48,659 nt of DNA, from contig JAHEYP010000019.1 of NCBI GenBank assembly GCA_023251535.1, positions 23,084 to 71,742 on the forward strand. The letters run 5' to 3'. Below, piece after piece: positions 23,365-31,161 of the stretch; position 1 is the first letter of the stretch, and the number at the start of each line of letters is the position of its first letter. Below the pieces are notes generated by a model. That model did not search any database and had not been told where the DNA came from. It worked only from the letters and a program-made list of their open reading frames with translations. The translations under genes were made by a program, and so were the position numbers. Origin of the DNA: Bacteroidota bacterium (lineage in GTDB: Bacteria; Bacteroidota; Bacteroidia; AKYH767-A; OLB10).

Positions 23365-23793
23365 ATGGCTGATTCAAACGAGTTAATCAATTCATCGAAA
23401 GCGCCTGAGCCGGTAGGATTATATCCGCATGCGCGCAGGGTTGGAAATTTATTATTCTTATCAGGTGTTGGTCCTAGGGAAAAAGGAGTCAAGAAAATAC
23501 CGGGAGTAGAATTAGATGAAAACGGAAATATTGTATCGTACGATATTGAAACGCAATGCCACTCAGTATTCAGAAACATCCGCTATATTTTAGAAGATGC
23601 AGGAAGCAGCTGGGATAAAATTGTTGATGTAACGGTATTTTTAACCAATATGAAAGACGATTTTAAAACCTACAATCGTTTGTATGCCGAATATTTCAAA
23701 GACAATCAGCCTTGCAGAACAACTATTGAAATAAATTGTTTACCGACACCTATTGCAATTGAATTAAAAGTAATTGCTACTATTGGTGATTAA
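23365..23793 (+). CDS. RidA (YjgF/YER057c/UK114) family protein, 2-aminomuconate deaminase-like
   Basis: 142 residues. The RidA fold is marked by L-F-L-S-G-V-G-P-R near 30-38, the conserved carboxylate-binding R118 in P-C-R-T-T-I-E-I and E133. The region G-V-E-L-D-E-N-G-N-I-V-S-Y-D-I-E and the extra length over ordinary RidA (~128) resemble the 2-aminomuconate deaminase subgroup of tryptophan degradation. The alternative is a general enamine/imine deaminase. It starts 4 bp after the lipoprotein gene and its stop overlaps the stop of the convergent reverse transcriptase gene by four bases. A tryptophan dioxygenase lies ~14 kb away. Confidence 0.8.
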   Translation: MADSNELINSSKAPEPVGLYPHARRVGNLLFLSGVGPREKGVKKIPGVELDENGNIVSYDIETQCHSVFRNIRYILEDAGSSWDKIVDVTVFLTNMKDDFKTYNRLYAEYFKDNQPCRTTIEINCLPTPIAIELKVIATIGD

Positions 23794-25112
23794 GGGTTAA
23801 AGACACGCGATGCGGGTAGTTCTCTTTCGAGGATTACTCGCATTTCATTTTTAAATAAATTGTCGTCACTGCTTTCCATTGCTCCTTTAAGTAACGAATA
23901 ATTGTTTTTGTTTTCCGATAAAAGCAAGCGGGCCGCACAGCATCGAATATGCAATGGTTGTGAGTGATTATTAATAATGCGATGTAGTGAATCGGATACT
24001 GGTTTAGTAATTGGCATCGGATAATCGATCATAAAATGCAAAGCGCAATACAATTGATAGCTGAATTCGATTCGGTTCGAAACAAGGAAACTTGCTAATG
24101 ACTTATCGATGTTTATTTCGTTGTTCCTGTAGTGCATTAAAAAGCCAGTAGTTGCATCAGGGCGCGCTAGTAAACGCTCTTCGCAATTTACCATCCCCAA
24201 TGCTTCTTCAATGGAGTAATAATATTTTGATAGTCCTGCAGGCAGTTCTTTTATTGCTGACTTGATTTTGTCTTTAGCTGTTTTCTTTCCAGCTAATGCA
24301 TTCTTAATTGGTTGCGCCGATACAAATTTTGTTTTTTCTTCCTTCAAGTACATTCCTCTTTTGGAGATGAATTTTACAATATCAAAATAGGCTTTGCGTG
24401 CATCTGATCTTGTATGACAAAAAATCTCGATATTGTCAATGTAGCGAGCGAAAGAATAATTGCTATGTCGTAAGAAGTTGTCGAAAGGGAATAAATAAAA
24501 TTCTCCCAAGATATCACTAGCCCAAAATATTTGAGGGATTCCTCTGCCCGATAATGCAGCCCAATTCGACATCGAATTACATAATGCCACTGCATAATTT
24601 GCTGGAGCACCACAATCAATTAATTCCTTCTCGAGTATTTTATGATCGATGCTCGTATAAAAATTGGTAATATCAGATTGGAAAATATATTGATGTTCAG
24701 GTTGCAGATTTTGATAAACATATTCAAGTTCCTCTAAGTTATTCCTGAATAATTTCTTTTTCCAATTAATATCGGTAGGATATTCTTCTAATATACTTTG
24801 AGGCGAAGTTATTTCCGGTTTGATCTTTTTTAAAATGTATGGGAAACATTTAATCGTTAGCCAACAATAGTACAACTGATCTTTAATGTCGAGTGCCGAA
24901 TAATAACGAAACATGCCACGTTCTTTCGGAACTTCAATTAATTGGCAAGGTTGAATGGTGTAGGAACCGTTTTCGAATGATTGCTCTAACTCATCTAAAA
25001 ATGTAATATCACCATGGTACAACACTTCCAAATCGGATGGAAGTTCGATCATATAGCAATCACGTTCTCTGAATGCTTTAAGAATAGATACGGCTAATTG
25101 AATATCCCGCAT
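23790..25112 (-). CDS. Stand-alone reverse transcriptase with helical C-terminal extension
   Basis: 440 residues. RT block 1 is V-P-K-E-R-G (61-66) with D-I-K-D-Q at 75-79. Motif A is S-D-I-T-N-F-Y-T-S-I-D (146-156, catalytic D147). Motif B is R-G-I-P-Q-I-F-W-A-S (190-199). Motif C is R-Y-I-D-N-I-E-I-F (223-231), with D226 present but Asn in place of the usual second Asp. Motif D/E-like K-T-K-F-V follows at 260-264. Residues ~335-432 are predicted all-helical, with HEAT-like spacing. No maturase, integrase or endonuclease domain is seen. This shape resembles the unknown-group/Abi-type RTs linked to phage defence more than group II intron RTs; retrons are less likely as no msr-msd space exists. 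It starts 5 bp after the cytochrome-DoxX gene and ends overlapping ridA. Confidence 0.8.
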   Translation of the reverse strand: MRDIQLAVSILKAFRERDCYMIELPSDLEVLYHGDITFLDELEQSFENGSYTIQPCQLIEVPKERGMFRYYSALDIKDQLYYCWLTIKCFPYILKKIKPEITSPQSILEEYPTDINWKKKLFRNNLEELEYVYQNLQPEHQYIFQSDITNFYTSIDHKILEKELIDCGAPANYAVALCNSMSNWAALSGRGIPQIFWASDILGEFYLFPFDNFLRHSNYSFARYIDNIEIFCHTRSDARKAYFDIVKFISKRGMYLKEEKTKFVSAQPIKNALAGKKTAKDKIKSAIKELPAGLSKYYYSIEEALGMVNCEERLLARPDATTGFLMHYRNNEINIDKSLASFLVSNRIEFSYQLYCALHFMIDYPMPITKPVSDSLHRIINNHSQPLHIRCCAARLLLSENKNNYSLLKGAMESSDDNLFKNEMRVILERELPASRVFNP

Positions 25113-25117
25113 AAAAA

Positions 25118-26815
25118 CTATTTGATATTGCTCTTTAAATAAATTTTGTAATCAATACTGAATTTCCCCGGTCCTGTAAGTAATAAGAATACGAACACCG
25201 CCAACAAAGATAATGGATGTAAGGCCGCATCGATGCCTTGACCTGAAAATAAATGCTTAGAACTCGCTATAATCATGTTAAAGCATAACATAAACGCTAC
25301 AGGGCGAGTTAATAGTCCTAAAATGAGTAATAGTCCTCCAATTGTTTCTGTTGCCGCTGCCATATAGCCCCAAGCTACAGGATGAAAGTATATTCCGAAG
25401 TTAGCCAACGTTTGTCCCAGGGATAACCATGCAGGTAATCCTCCTAAAATTTTCGGAACTCCATGATATATCATTATTATTCCAATTAAAACTCTTACTA
25501 GGAATATCGCATTATTCTCGGAAGTCTCACGATAATTAAATGCCCATCGTGGTTGCTTCCACAAGAAAAATACTAAGCCTGATATAATTAACAATGTACA
25601 GAACCATACATCGGGATATTTCCATGATTGTAATCGGTTGAAGATTTTTTCGGATACTGTTCTCTTTTCGTTGAATATTTTCCAGCTGTAAAAATTGCCT
25701 ATTCCAATTGCAAGTTGCAATGAATAATCGAGTGATTTTGTTCCTGGTAAGTAAGCTGTTTTTTCATTCGCATTTACATTGAACCAGCTCAATCTTTCTT
25801 TTGTGGTATTTGTTTCTGATGGAGCTCCTTCCATAATAAAAGGGGTAGAAGCAGAACCATGACAAGAAATACACGAAGATTCTGGATTGTCAATCATCCC
25901 GTTTAATCGCCCTGCCCAACCTAAATGCGCAAGAGGTCGAATTGCAGGATTGATGTAAGTTTGATAAAGTGGTTTGTCTTTTACGTTTTCGGGAGTTACT
26001 CCTGCATCATTTCCCCATGATAGTCCAACGGGCATAACACGTAGCCAAGGATTTTCATTTTTCACATCTCCATTATACACTAAGTTTCCCATTAGCCAAC
26101 CGGTAGTTGATTTTGCTCTTGAGTCTTTAACCGAAAAGTCAATCTGCAATAAGTGCAATGTTTTTAATTCGCGTTTTGTGCTATCCCATGCTTTGCGGTA
26201 AACGTACGCAGTTGTTGACGGCGCTCCTTTTAAATAGGGCACTTCAATTGAATCCGCTTCGGTAAAAATTACTTTAGCAGATACAGTTCCTTCAGGAAAA
26301 ACAGCTTTACTTGGATCAGGATGATTATGATCTTTCCATACTTGTCCAACTGTATAACCACCCGATGGATTATAAAATCCTACTGCCCAATTTTGATAAA
26401 CTGTTTCTTGAGTGGGACTTAATTCATGGGGACGAGAATCTCGTTCACGAGTAATTCCGTTTAGTGGTTCGCGAGCCATATCAACACCACCCGAAATGCG
26501 ATAATGCATCCATGGAGCATGATACCATTTGCGAACTTTGTTATCTTGTACAATCCAATCGGCTTCGATATTTCCTTCAAGAATATAATTGTAAACCGCC
26601 ATGATGTACTCTGTTGGCTGCGTTTTATAATCATACTTTAACCAAGGAAGATCTTTTTCTGGAGTAACTGAAGTAGGGTAATCTTGACTTAAATGAAAAA
26701 TTTTGCCCGTCCATTCTTTGGGAGCTGAAACGCTAGCATCAGGAAATCGTTGAGCGATTCCATGAAAGCAGAATAACACTGTTAAAAACAGCAATACTAT
26801 TTTTTTGTGATACAC
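25118..26815 (-). CDS. Exported cytochrome c-like protein fused to a C-terminal DoxX domain
   Basis: 565 residues from the GTG at 26815; a TTG at 26860 is also open, and no ATG is available. A signal peptide covers residues ~2-22 (ends H-G-I-A-Q). The periplasmic part to ~400 carries one haem site C-I-S-C-H (C315, C318, H319) and Trp/His-rich motifs (H-A-P-W-M-H; N-W-A-V-G-F-Y-N-P-S-G-G). Then come a membrane helix at ~402-418 and a four-helix DoxX domain (~435-550: Y-H-G-V-P-K, E-T-I-G-G-L-L-L-I-L-G-L-L-T-R-P). DoxX-type domains are often quinone-linked. The fusion suggests an electron-transfer protein joining a periplasmic cytochrome to a membrane quinone module. Its substrate is unknown. 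It precedes the RT gene by 5 bp. Confidence 0.78.
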   Translation of the reverse strand: MYHKKIVLLFLTVLFCFHGIAQRFPDASVSAPKEWTGKIFHLSQDYPTSVTPEKDLPWLKYDYKTQPTEYIMAVYNYILEGNIEADWIVQDNKVRKWYHAPWMHYRISGGVDMAREPLNGITRERDSRPHELSPTQETVYQNWAVGFYNPSGGYTVGQVWKDHNHPDPSKAVFPEGTVSAKVIFTEADSIEVPYLKGAPSTTAYVYRKAWDSTKRELKTLHLLQIDFSVKDSRAKSTTGWLMGNLVYNGDVKNENPWLRVMPVGLSWGNDAGVTPENVKDKPLYQTYINPAIRPLAHLGWAGRLNGMIDNPESSCISCHGSASTPFIMEGAPSETNTTKERLSWFNVNANEKTAYLPGTKSLDYSLQLAIGIGNFYSWKIFNEKRTVSEKIFNRLQSWKYPDVWFCTLLIISGLVFFLWKQPRWAFNYRETSENNAIFLVRVLIGIIMIYHGVPKILGGLPAWLSLGQTLANFGIYFHPVAWGYMAAATETIGGLLLILGLLTRPVAFMLCFNMIIASSKHLFSGQGIDAALHPLSLLAVFVFLLLTGPGKFSIDYKIYLKSNIK

Positions 26816-26891
26816 AATAATTCGGTTTATTTGGCTGAAAACGTAAAATACGCAAAACAACCATAATTGTTACAATGGTATTTTGATTTTG

Positions 26892-26909
26892 ACAAAGATA
26901 ACTCTTTGT
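26892..26909 (-). terminator. Weak hairpin after the ABC importer operon
   Basis: ACAAAG (26892-26897) pairs with CTTTGT (26904-26909) around a six-base loop, 15 bp past the stop of the ATPase gene. The minus-strand tail lacks a T-run (CAAAATC), so termination is doubtful. Confidence 0.3.
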
Positions 26910-26923
26910 TTATCAGCGAGTAA

Positions 26924-27676
26924 TTAGATGTTGAACCACCTAATTAAATCGTCGGTGTTAATGGCTTTTTTGTCGGCATTTGAATAGTCGTGCTCAACAA
27001 GGCCTTCTTTCATCATAATCAATCGATTACCGTAGTTGATAGCGTCTTTCATTCGATGTGTTACCATTAATGCGGTGAGGTTTCCATCACGAATTATTTT
27101 TTCGGCCAATTCCATTACAATTGCAGCCGATTTAGGGTCGAGTGCTGCGGTAGGTTCATCAAGTAATAAGATTTTGCTTTCATCCATTACCGACATCAAT
27201 AAAGTTAATGCTTGCCGCTGACCACCCGATAAACTTCCCATCAACGCATCTGGTTTATTTTCGAGCCCCATGTTTAGCGTTTTCAATTTTTCACAAACGC
27301 TATTTCTGAACGAGTTTGTATTGCCGATTGAAAGCGTTTTTGATTTTGTACGTAAAGCAGCAAGTCGAAAATTTTCCATGATAGATAATTCGGATGCTGT
27401 ACCTGCTAAAGGATTTTGAAAAATGCGACTGATATATTGACTTCGTTTAAAATCCGGAAGTTTAGTAACGTCAATATCGTTAAAGTGAATTTCACCGCTG
27501 TCGGGAATCAATGAACCCGAAATTAAATTCAATAAAGTTGATTTGCCTGATCCATTAAATCCTACTACTGTAATAAAATCACCTTCGTTTATTTTTAAAC
27601 TCAAGCATTTCAGCGCTGCTATTTCATCCGCTGTGCCTTTGTTAAATGTCTTCGATATGTTTTTTATTTCAATCAT
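26924..27676 (-). CDS. ABC importer ATPase (TrpZ-like)
   Basis: 250 residues. The Walker A motif is G-F-N-G-S-G-K-S-T (~39-47), the signature L-S-G-G-Q (~148-152), Walker B L-L-L-D-E-P (~170-175), and the switch His lies in V-T-H. It energises uptake by the permease and lipoprotein encoded directly upstream. The start overlaps the permease stop by four bases (ATGA), and it is the last gene of the three-gene operon. ATPases of this subfamily are partners of PF04392 substrate-binding proteins. Confidence 0.93.
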   Translation of the reverse strand: MIEIKNISKTFNKGTADEIAALKCLSLKINEGDFITVVGFNGSGKSTLLNLISGSLIPDSGEIHFNDIDVTKLPDFKRSQYISRIFQNPLAGTASELSIMENFRLAALRTKSKTLSIGNTNSFRNSVCEKLKTLNMGLENKPDALMGSLSGGQRQALTLLMSVMDESKILLLDEPTAALDPKSAAIVMELAEKIIRDGNLTALMVTHRMKDAINYGNRLIMMKEGLVEHDYSNADKKAINTDDLIRWFNI

Positions 27677-28533
27677 GCTTTCGAAGTAAATTTAATTTTT
27701 CCGAATGCAATAATTGATAATACTAATACTGCCGTGATCAACTTTAAATAATTAGGATCGATACCTATATTGAGAGCGGCAGCTAATATTAATCGGAATA
27801 AAATACAGCCTAGAACAACAGCAATCAATTGCAAAAAGATTTTACGTGATGCTGCATTTCTCAATAATACATCGCCAATCATCACTGCTCCTAATCCTGA
27901 TATAACAATTCCGATGCCCATATTGATATCTCCGAATCCTTGATATTGAACAATGAGAGATCCGCTTAATGCAGTTAATGAATTTGAAATTCCTAATCCG
28001 ATAATTTTCATTCGATCAGGATTCACTCCCATTGATTTCACCATTGATTCGCTATTGCCTGTTGCCCTTAATGATATACCCATATCACTTTTGAGGAATG
28101 CATTAATAAGAATAATTAGAACAACAGAAAATGCAAATAAAATTATAGAGCTATGATCTGAATTTACTGAAGGACTCATTAACAAATTTTCGATGTTTAT
28201 TAGCGGCTGATTAGGTCTTCCTAATATGGCTAAGTTTATAGAGTATAATCCAGTCATTACAATGATCCCGGCGAGTAAAGGATGAACTTTTAATCGCGTA
28301 TGTATTGTTCCAGTGATAATTCCCGCACAAGCACCTGCAATCATTGATGCTATAACGGCAATAATTGGCGACCATCCATTCACTAACATCCACGCAGTGA
28401 TTATTCCGCCCGAAGTATAACTACCATCTGTTGTAATATCAGGAATATTTAATATTCTCAAGCTTAAAAAAATTCCCAAGCCCAATGCAGCGAATGCAAG
28501 GCCTTGATGAATAGCTGTGAGGTAGAATTCCAT
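27673..28533 (-). CDS. ABC importer permease (TrpY-like, branched-chain type)
   Basis: 286 residues with about eight to nine membrane segments. The sequence follows the BPD_transp_2 pattern of PF04392-associated permeases: N-terminal F-L-S-L-R-I-L-N-I-P-D-I-T-T-D-G-S-Y, central S-L-R-A-T-G-N-S, and G-L-G-I-S-N-S-L-T-A-L-S-G-S-L. The N-terminal D-I-T-T-D-G segment is typical of this group. The gene starts one base into the stop of the substrate-binding gene (TAATG) and overlaps the ATPase gene, so the three are tightly coupled. Confidence 0.92.
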   Translation of the reverse strand: MEFYLTAIHQGLAFAALGLGIFLSLRILNIPDITTDGSYTSGGIITAWMLVNGWSPIIAVIASMIAGACAGIITGTIHTRLKVHPLLAGIIVMTGLYSINLAILGRPNQPLINIENLLMSPSVNSDHSSIILFAFSVVLIILINAFLKSDMGISLRATGNSESMVKSMGVNPDRMKIIGLGISNSLTALSGSLIVQYQGFGDINMGIGIVISGLGAVMIGDVLLRNAASRKIFLQLIAVVLGCILFRLILAAALNIGIDPNYLKLITAVLVLSIIAFGKIKFTSKA

Positions 28534-29498
28534 TACTGAATTTGTTTGAATGAAGAATCAGGTTGAATATTGAAAGTTTGAGCAACTTTAGTATTCATTA
28601 CTTTCAAGCGAACATTTACGATTTCTGGTTTAAGTGCTTTGGTATTTTTATATTTTAAATAAGCAGCTGCTTGTAATCCCGATTGATATCCCCATTGGTA
28701 CATATCGGCACCAAAACTGGCCAATGCTCCTCTAGAAACTAGTCCCGCTTCAGAAGTTAAAATAGGAATATGTTTATCGTTACAACTTTTAACAATCGTT
28801 TCGAAGCTCGAAAAAATCACATTGTCTGGAAGAGCAAAAAACACATCGATATTTTTATCGAGAAGTGATTGCGTGATTAATTGCGTTTCAGATGAATTAG
28901 TAACAGGAATCGCAATTACTTCAATTCCTATTAACGCGCAAACTTTTTTTAGTCGATTCAATGCATCAACAGATTGCGATTCCGATTGGCTATAAACAGT
29001 TCCTACTTTTTTAGCATTTGGAAATAATTCATTTACCAAAGCCGCAGAAGTATCGATATAGTCGAGTGTTTCATAAGTTCCGAATAGATTCGCAGGAGCA
29101 TTGCCAGATTTATCAGTAAGTCCTGCAATGTCGGGGCGAGGAGCTACCATCATAAACACAGGAATACCTTTCGAACGTTGTACAGCATTAATGGTAGCTA
29201 ATGTTGTATTACTAGCAATTAAGTCGGGCTTTTGAGAAACCATTAAATCGATTGCTTGTAATAATGTAGGTTGATCACCTTGAGCATTCTTGTAATTAAT
29301 TTTCAAAGTGCTTTTCTCCTCTGAAAATCCGTTTTTTGACAAAGCATCGACAAATCCTTGTTTCGCTTTTGCCAACGTAGCATCTTCAACAAAATCAATA
29401 AAACCTATGGAAGGGATGTTCTTTTTATCAGAGTTTGAATTGCAAGCAACAACAGAGAAAAATGCTAAAAGCAATAATAAACGATAAATGATTTTCAT
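28533..29498 (-). CDS. ABC importer substrate-binding lipoprotein (PF04392, TrpX-like)
   Basis: 321 residues. The signal ends F-S-V-V-A-C (lipobox, C19). Two-lobed type I binding fold: I-G-F-I-D-F-V-E, D-L-I-A-S-N-T-T-L-A-T, V-G-T-V-Y-S-Q-S-E-S-Q-S and V-F-F-A-L-P-D-N match the family that includes pneumococcal TrpX, a tryptophan and tyrosine binder. Ligand identity cannot be read from sequence alone; other members bind other small molecules. It is the first gene of the operon followed by permease and ATPase. Confidence 0.88.
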   Translation of the reverse strand: MKIIYRLLLLLAFFSVVACNSNSDKKNIPSIGFIDFVEDATLAKAKQGFVDALSKNGFSEEKSTLKINYKNAQGDQPTLLQAIDLMVSQKPDLIASNTTLATINAVQRSKGIPVFMMVAPRPDIAGLTDKSGNAPANLFGTYETLDYIDTSAALVNELFPNAKKVGTVYSQSESQSVDALNRLKKVCALIGIEVIAIPVTNSSETQLITQSLLDKNIDVFFALPDNVIFSSFETIVKSCNDKHIPILTSEAGLVSRGALASFGADMYQWGYQSGLQAAAYLKYKNTKALKPEIVNVRLKVMNTKVAQTFNIQPDSSFKQIQ

Positions 29499-29529
29499 GA
29501 TAAGGAGTTTAAAATATAACAGTACAAAC

Positions 29530-29547
29530 TCTTTAATGTTTTAAAGA
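29530..29547 (-). terminator. Small hairpin after the 502-residue helical protein gene
   Basis: TCTTTAA (29530-29536) pairs with TTAAAGA (29541-29547) with a four-base loop. The minus-strand tail is GTTTGTAC. It may be a weak terminator; read-through into the importer operon is possible. Confidence 0.35.
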
Positions 29548-29560
29548 ATCGGAATTCTAA

Positions 29561-31069
29561 TTATTCATCTTTTAAGATGGCTTCTTTGTTACTCTTGAAA
29601 TGCTTTTCGCACAATTCAATCAAGTCGGAGCATGCCGAGCGATAAAACGGAGCTTTACAACTAAGAAGAGCTTCTTTGTAATCGATTGATTTGCCTTTTT
29701 TCGATGCTCCTTTCAAAAGTTGAATAAAGAAAGAATTCAATAAGTAACGAGGGTGATCGGTGGCATCACAGCGATAATTGTTAGCCTTCTCGAAATTCTC
29801 GAATGCCTGATCACGCTTATTGTCTATAAAATAGCGGAGTGCATTTAATTCAAGAGAGATAATAGCACTATCGTGACGATGCATAGATGAATCATTAACC
29901 ACTTTCTCTAGATCATTGAAAAGTAAAGTAGAGTAATGTTCTTCACCTCTTAGTGTCATGATGGTAAAAATCAAACTTCTCCACTCGCATATTTGGATCC
30001 ATGCATTACGACCCAAAGCTTGTTTCCACGAAGATCGGAATACTAAATGCTCTGCTTCGTTTAATGCTTTAAGTGCTGTATTATAGTCTTTATCGTCAAG
30101 CGCTATTAAGGCCTTGTTGATTTTAATGAAAGCTCTTTCTGATTCCTTGCCGCTATCTTTGGTGAAAGCTTCTGCTCTTTGCAATAATTTATAACGGTGA
30201 TCTATATCCGAATTTTGATGATACAAAGCTACAAAGCTGCAAAGCAACTGCTCGGATTCTGCATGTTGAGCAATAATGGTATCTAAATTCTCAGCCACAT
30301 GGTCTATGTAACTTGCAAGTGTAACAGAAGGATTCGGGAAAATCAATCCCAGGCGAATGATCTTGCAAAGCAAATCACTTTTCGTAAATCGGTTAGGCTC
30401 TAACGTTAGTAATTGTCCGAATTCCTCGAAAAGTTCATTTATGGCCTGATAATTATACTTCCCAAGCAAAGCGTCTTTCTCATGTTTAATAAGAACCATC
30501 GATCCTCTCGATTGACGATATAATTGGTGAGTCCGAGCATAAGCGCCGTCGTAGATCGATAAAAACTCGTCGAGGTTGTCGCCATTTCTCGTATCATTAA
30601 AGAAAGGCTGATTCGTGCGATAAAAGTGTATTAAAAGCTCATAAGCTTCTCTATGATTCAACTTTTTCTCGAAATCTTCCACCTCATTGGTCATTGAGTA
30701 TGGTGGATGGATGGCCAATGATTCCGATAAACTAGAGAACTCTTCAAACAGCGGTTGGTAGTTCATCTGCTTTGCTACCAGCTGTTTATATTGATCAGAT
30801 TGGATAATCGTATCGAGATCTTTCTCGATTTCGCCAATCATTGCCTTGTATTCGGTGGCTTTAATTCTCCTAAACCTACCTTTCGATAATGCCAATGGGT
30901 TAAAGCCGGTAGAGGTTCTATACATGTCGAAAAGGGATACAATTAAATCGTATCGTTCGGGTGAACTGTTTTCGCCCAATCGCGATAACACATAATCAAG
31001 CACCAGCTTGTTTTTAGGCAACTGGTGGATATTGAGAAGCGTTTCTTTGTTCGTTTTCAGTTCCTGCAT
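29561..31069 (-). CDS. Unrecognised helical (TPR-like) protein
   Basis: 502 residues from the ATG at 31069; a GTG three codons upstream is also open. There is no signal peptide and no membrane segment, so it is probably cytoplasmic. The sequence is almost entirely alpha-helical. The second half has paired helices with TPR-like spacing, e.g. K-A-L-I-A-L-D-D-K-D-Y-N-T-A-L-K-A-L-N-E-A-E and D-Q-A-F-E-N-F-E-K-A-N-N. The N-terminal third contains R-L-G-E-N and G-R-F-R-R-I-K-A and is not like anything I recognise. It is divergent from the amidohydrolase gene with 92 bp between. It may be a lineage-specific scaffold or regulator; no function is assigned. Confidence 0.6.
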   Translation of the reverse strand: MQELKTNKETLLNIHQLPKNKLVLDYVLSRLGENSSPERYDLIVSLFDMYRTSTGFNPLALSKGRFRRIKATEYKAMIGEIEKDLDTIIQSDQYKQLVAKQMNYQPLFEEFSSLSESLAIHPPYSMTNEVEDFEKKLNHREAYELLIHFYRTNQPFFNDTRNGDNLDEFLSIYDGAYARTHQLYRQSRGSMVLIKHEKDALLGKYNYQAINELFEEFGQLLTLEPNRFTKSDLLCKIIRLGLIFPNPSVTLASYIDHVAENLDTIIAQHAESEQLLCSFVALYHQNSDIDHRYKLLQRAEAFTKDSGKESERAFIKINKALIALDDKDYNTALKALNEAEHLVFRSSWKQALGRNAWIQICEWRSLIFTIMTLRGEEHYSTLLFNDLEKVVNDSSMHRHDSAIISLELNALRYFIDNKRDQAFENFEKANNYRCDATDHPRYLLNSFFIQLLKGASKKGKSIDYKEALLSCKAPFYRSACSDLIELCEKHFKSNKEAILKDE

Positions 31070-31161
31070 AAATCCCACAACATGCCGTTAAAATGTAAAT
31101 TTGGCCACATTCTAACAACGATATAAAACTATTACCTTCGTGTTGCAGCTTTTTAAAGCCT

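Noticed and set aside
23790-25112. Retron or diversity-generating retroelement
   Set aside because: There is no room for an msr-msd RNA next to the RT gene, and I saw no template/variable repeat pair or accessory avd-like gene; the flanking genes are tightly packed.
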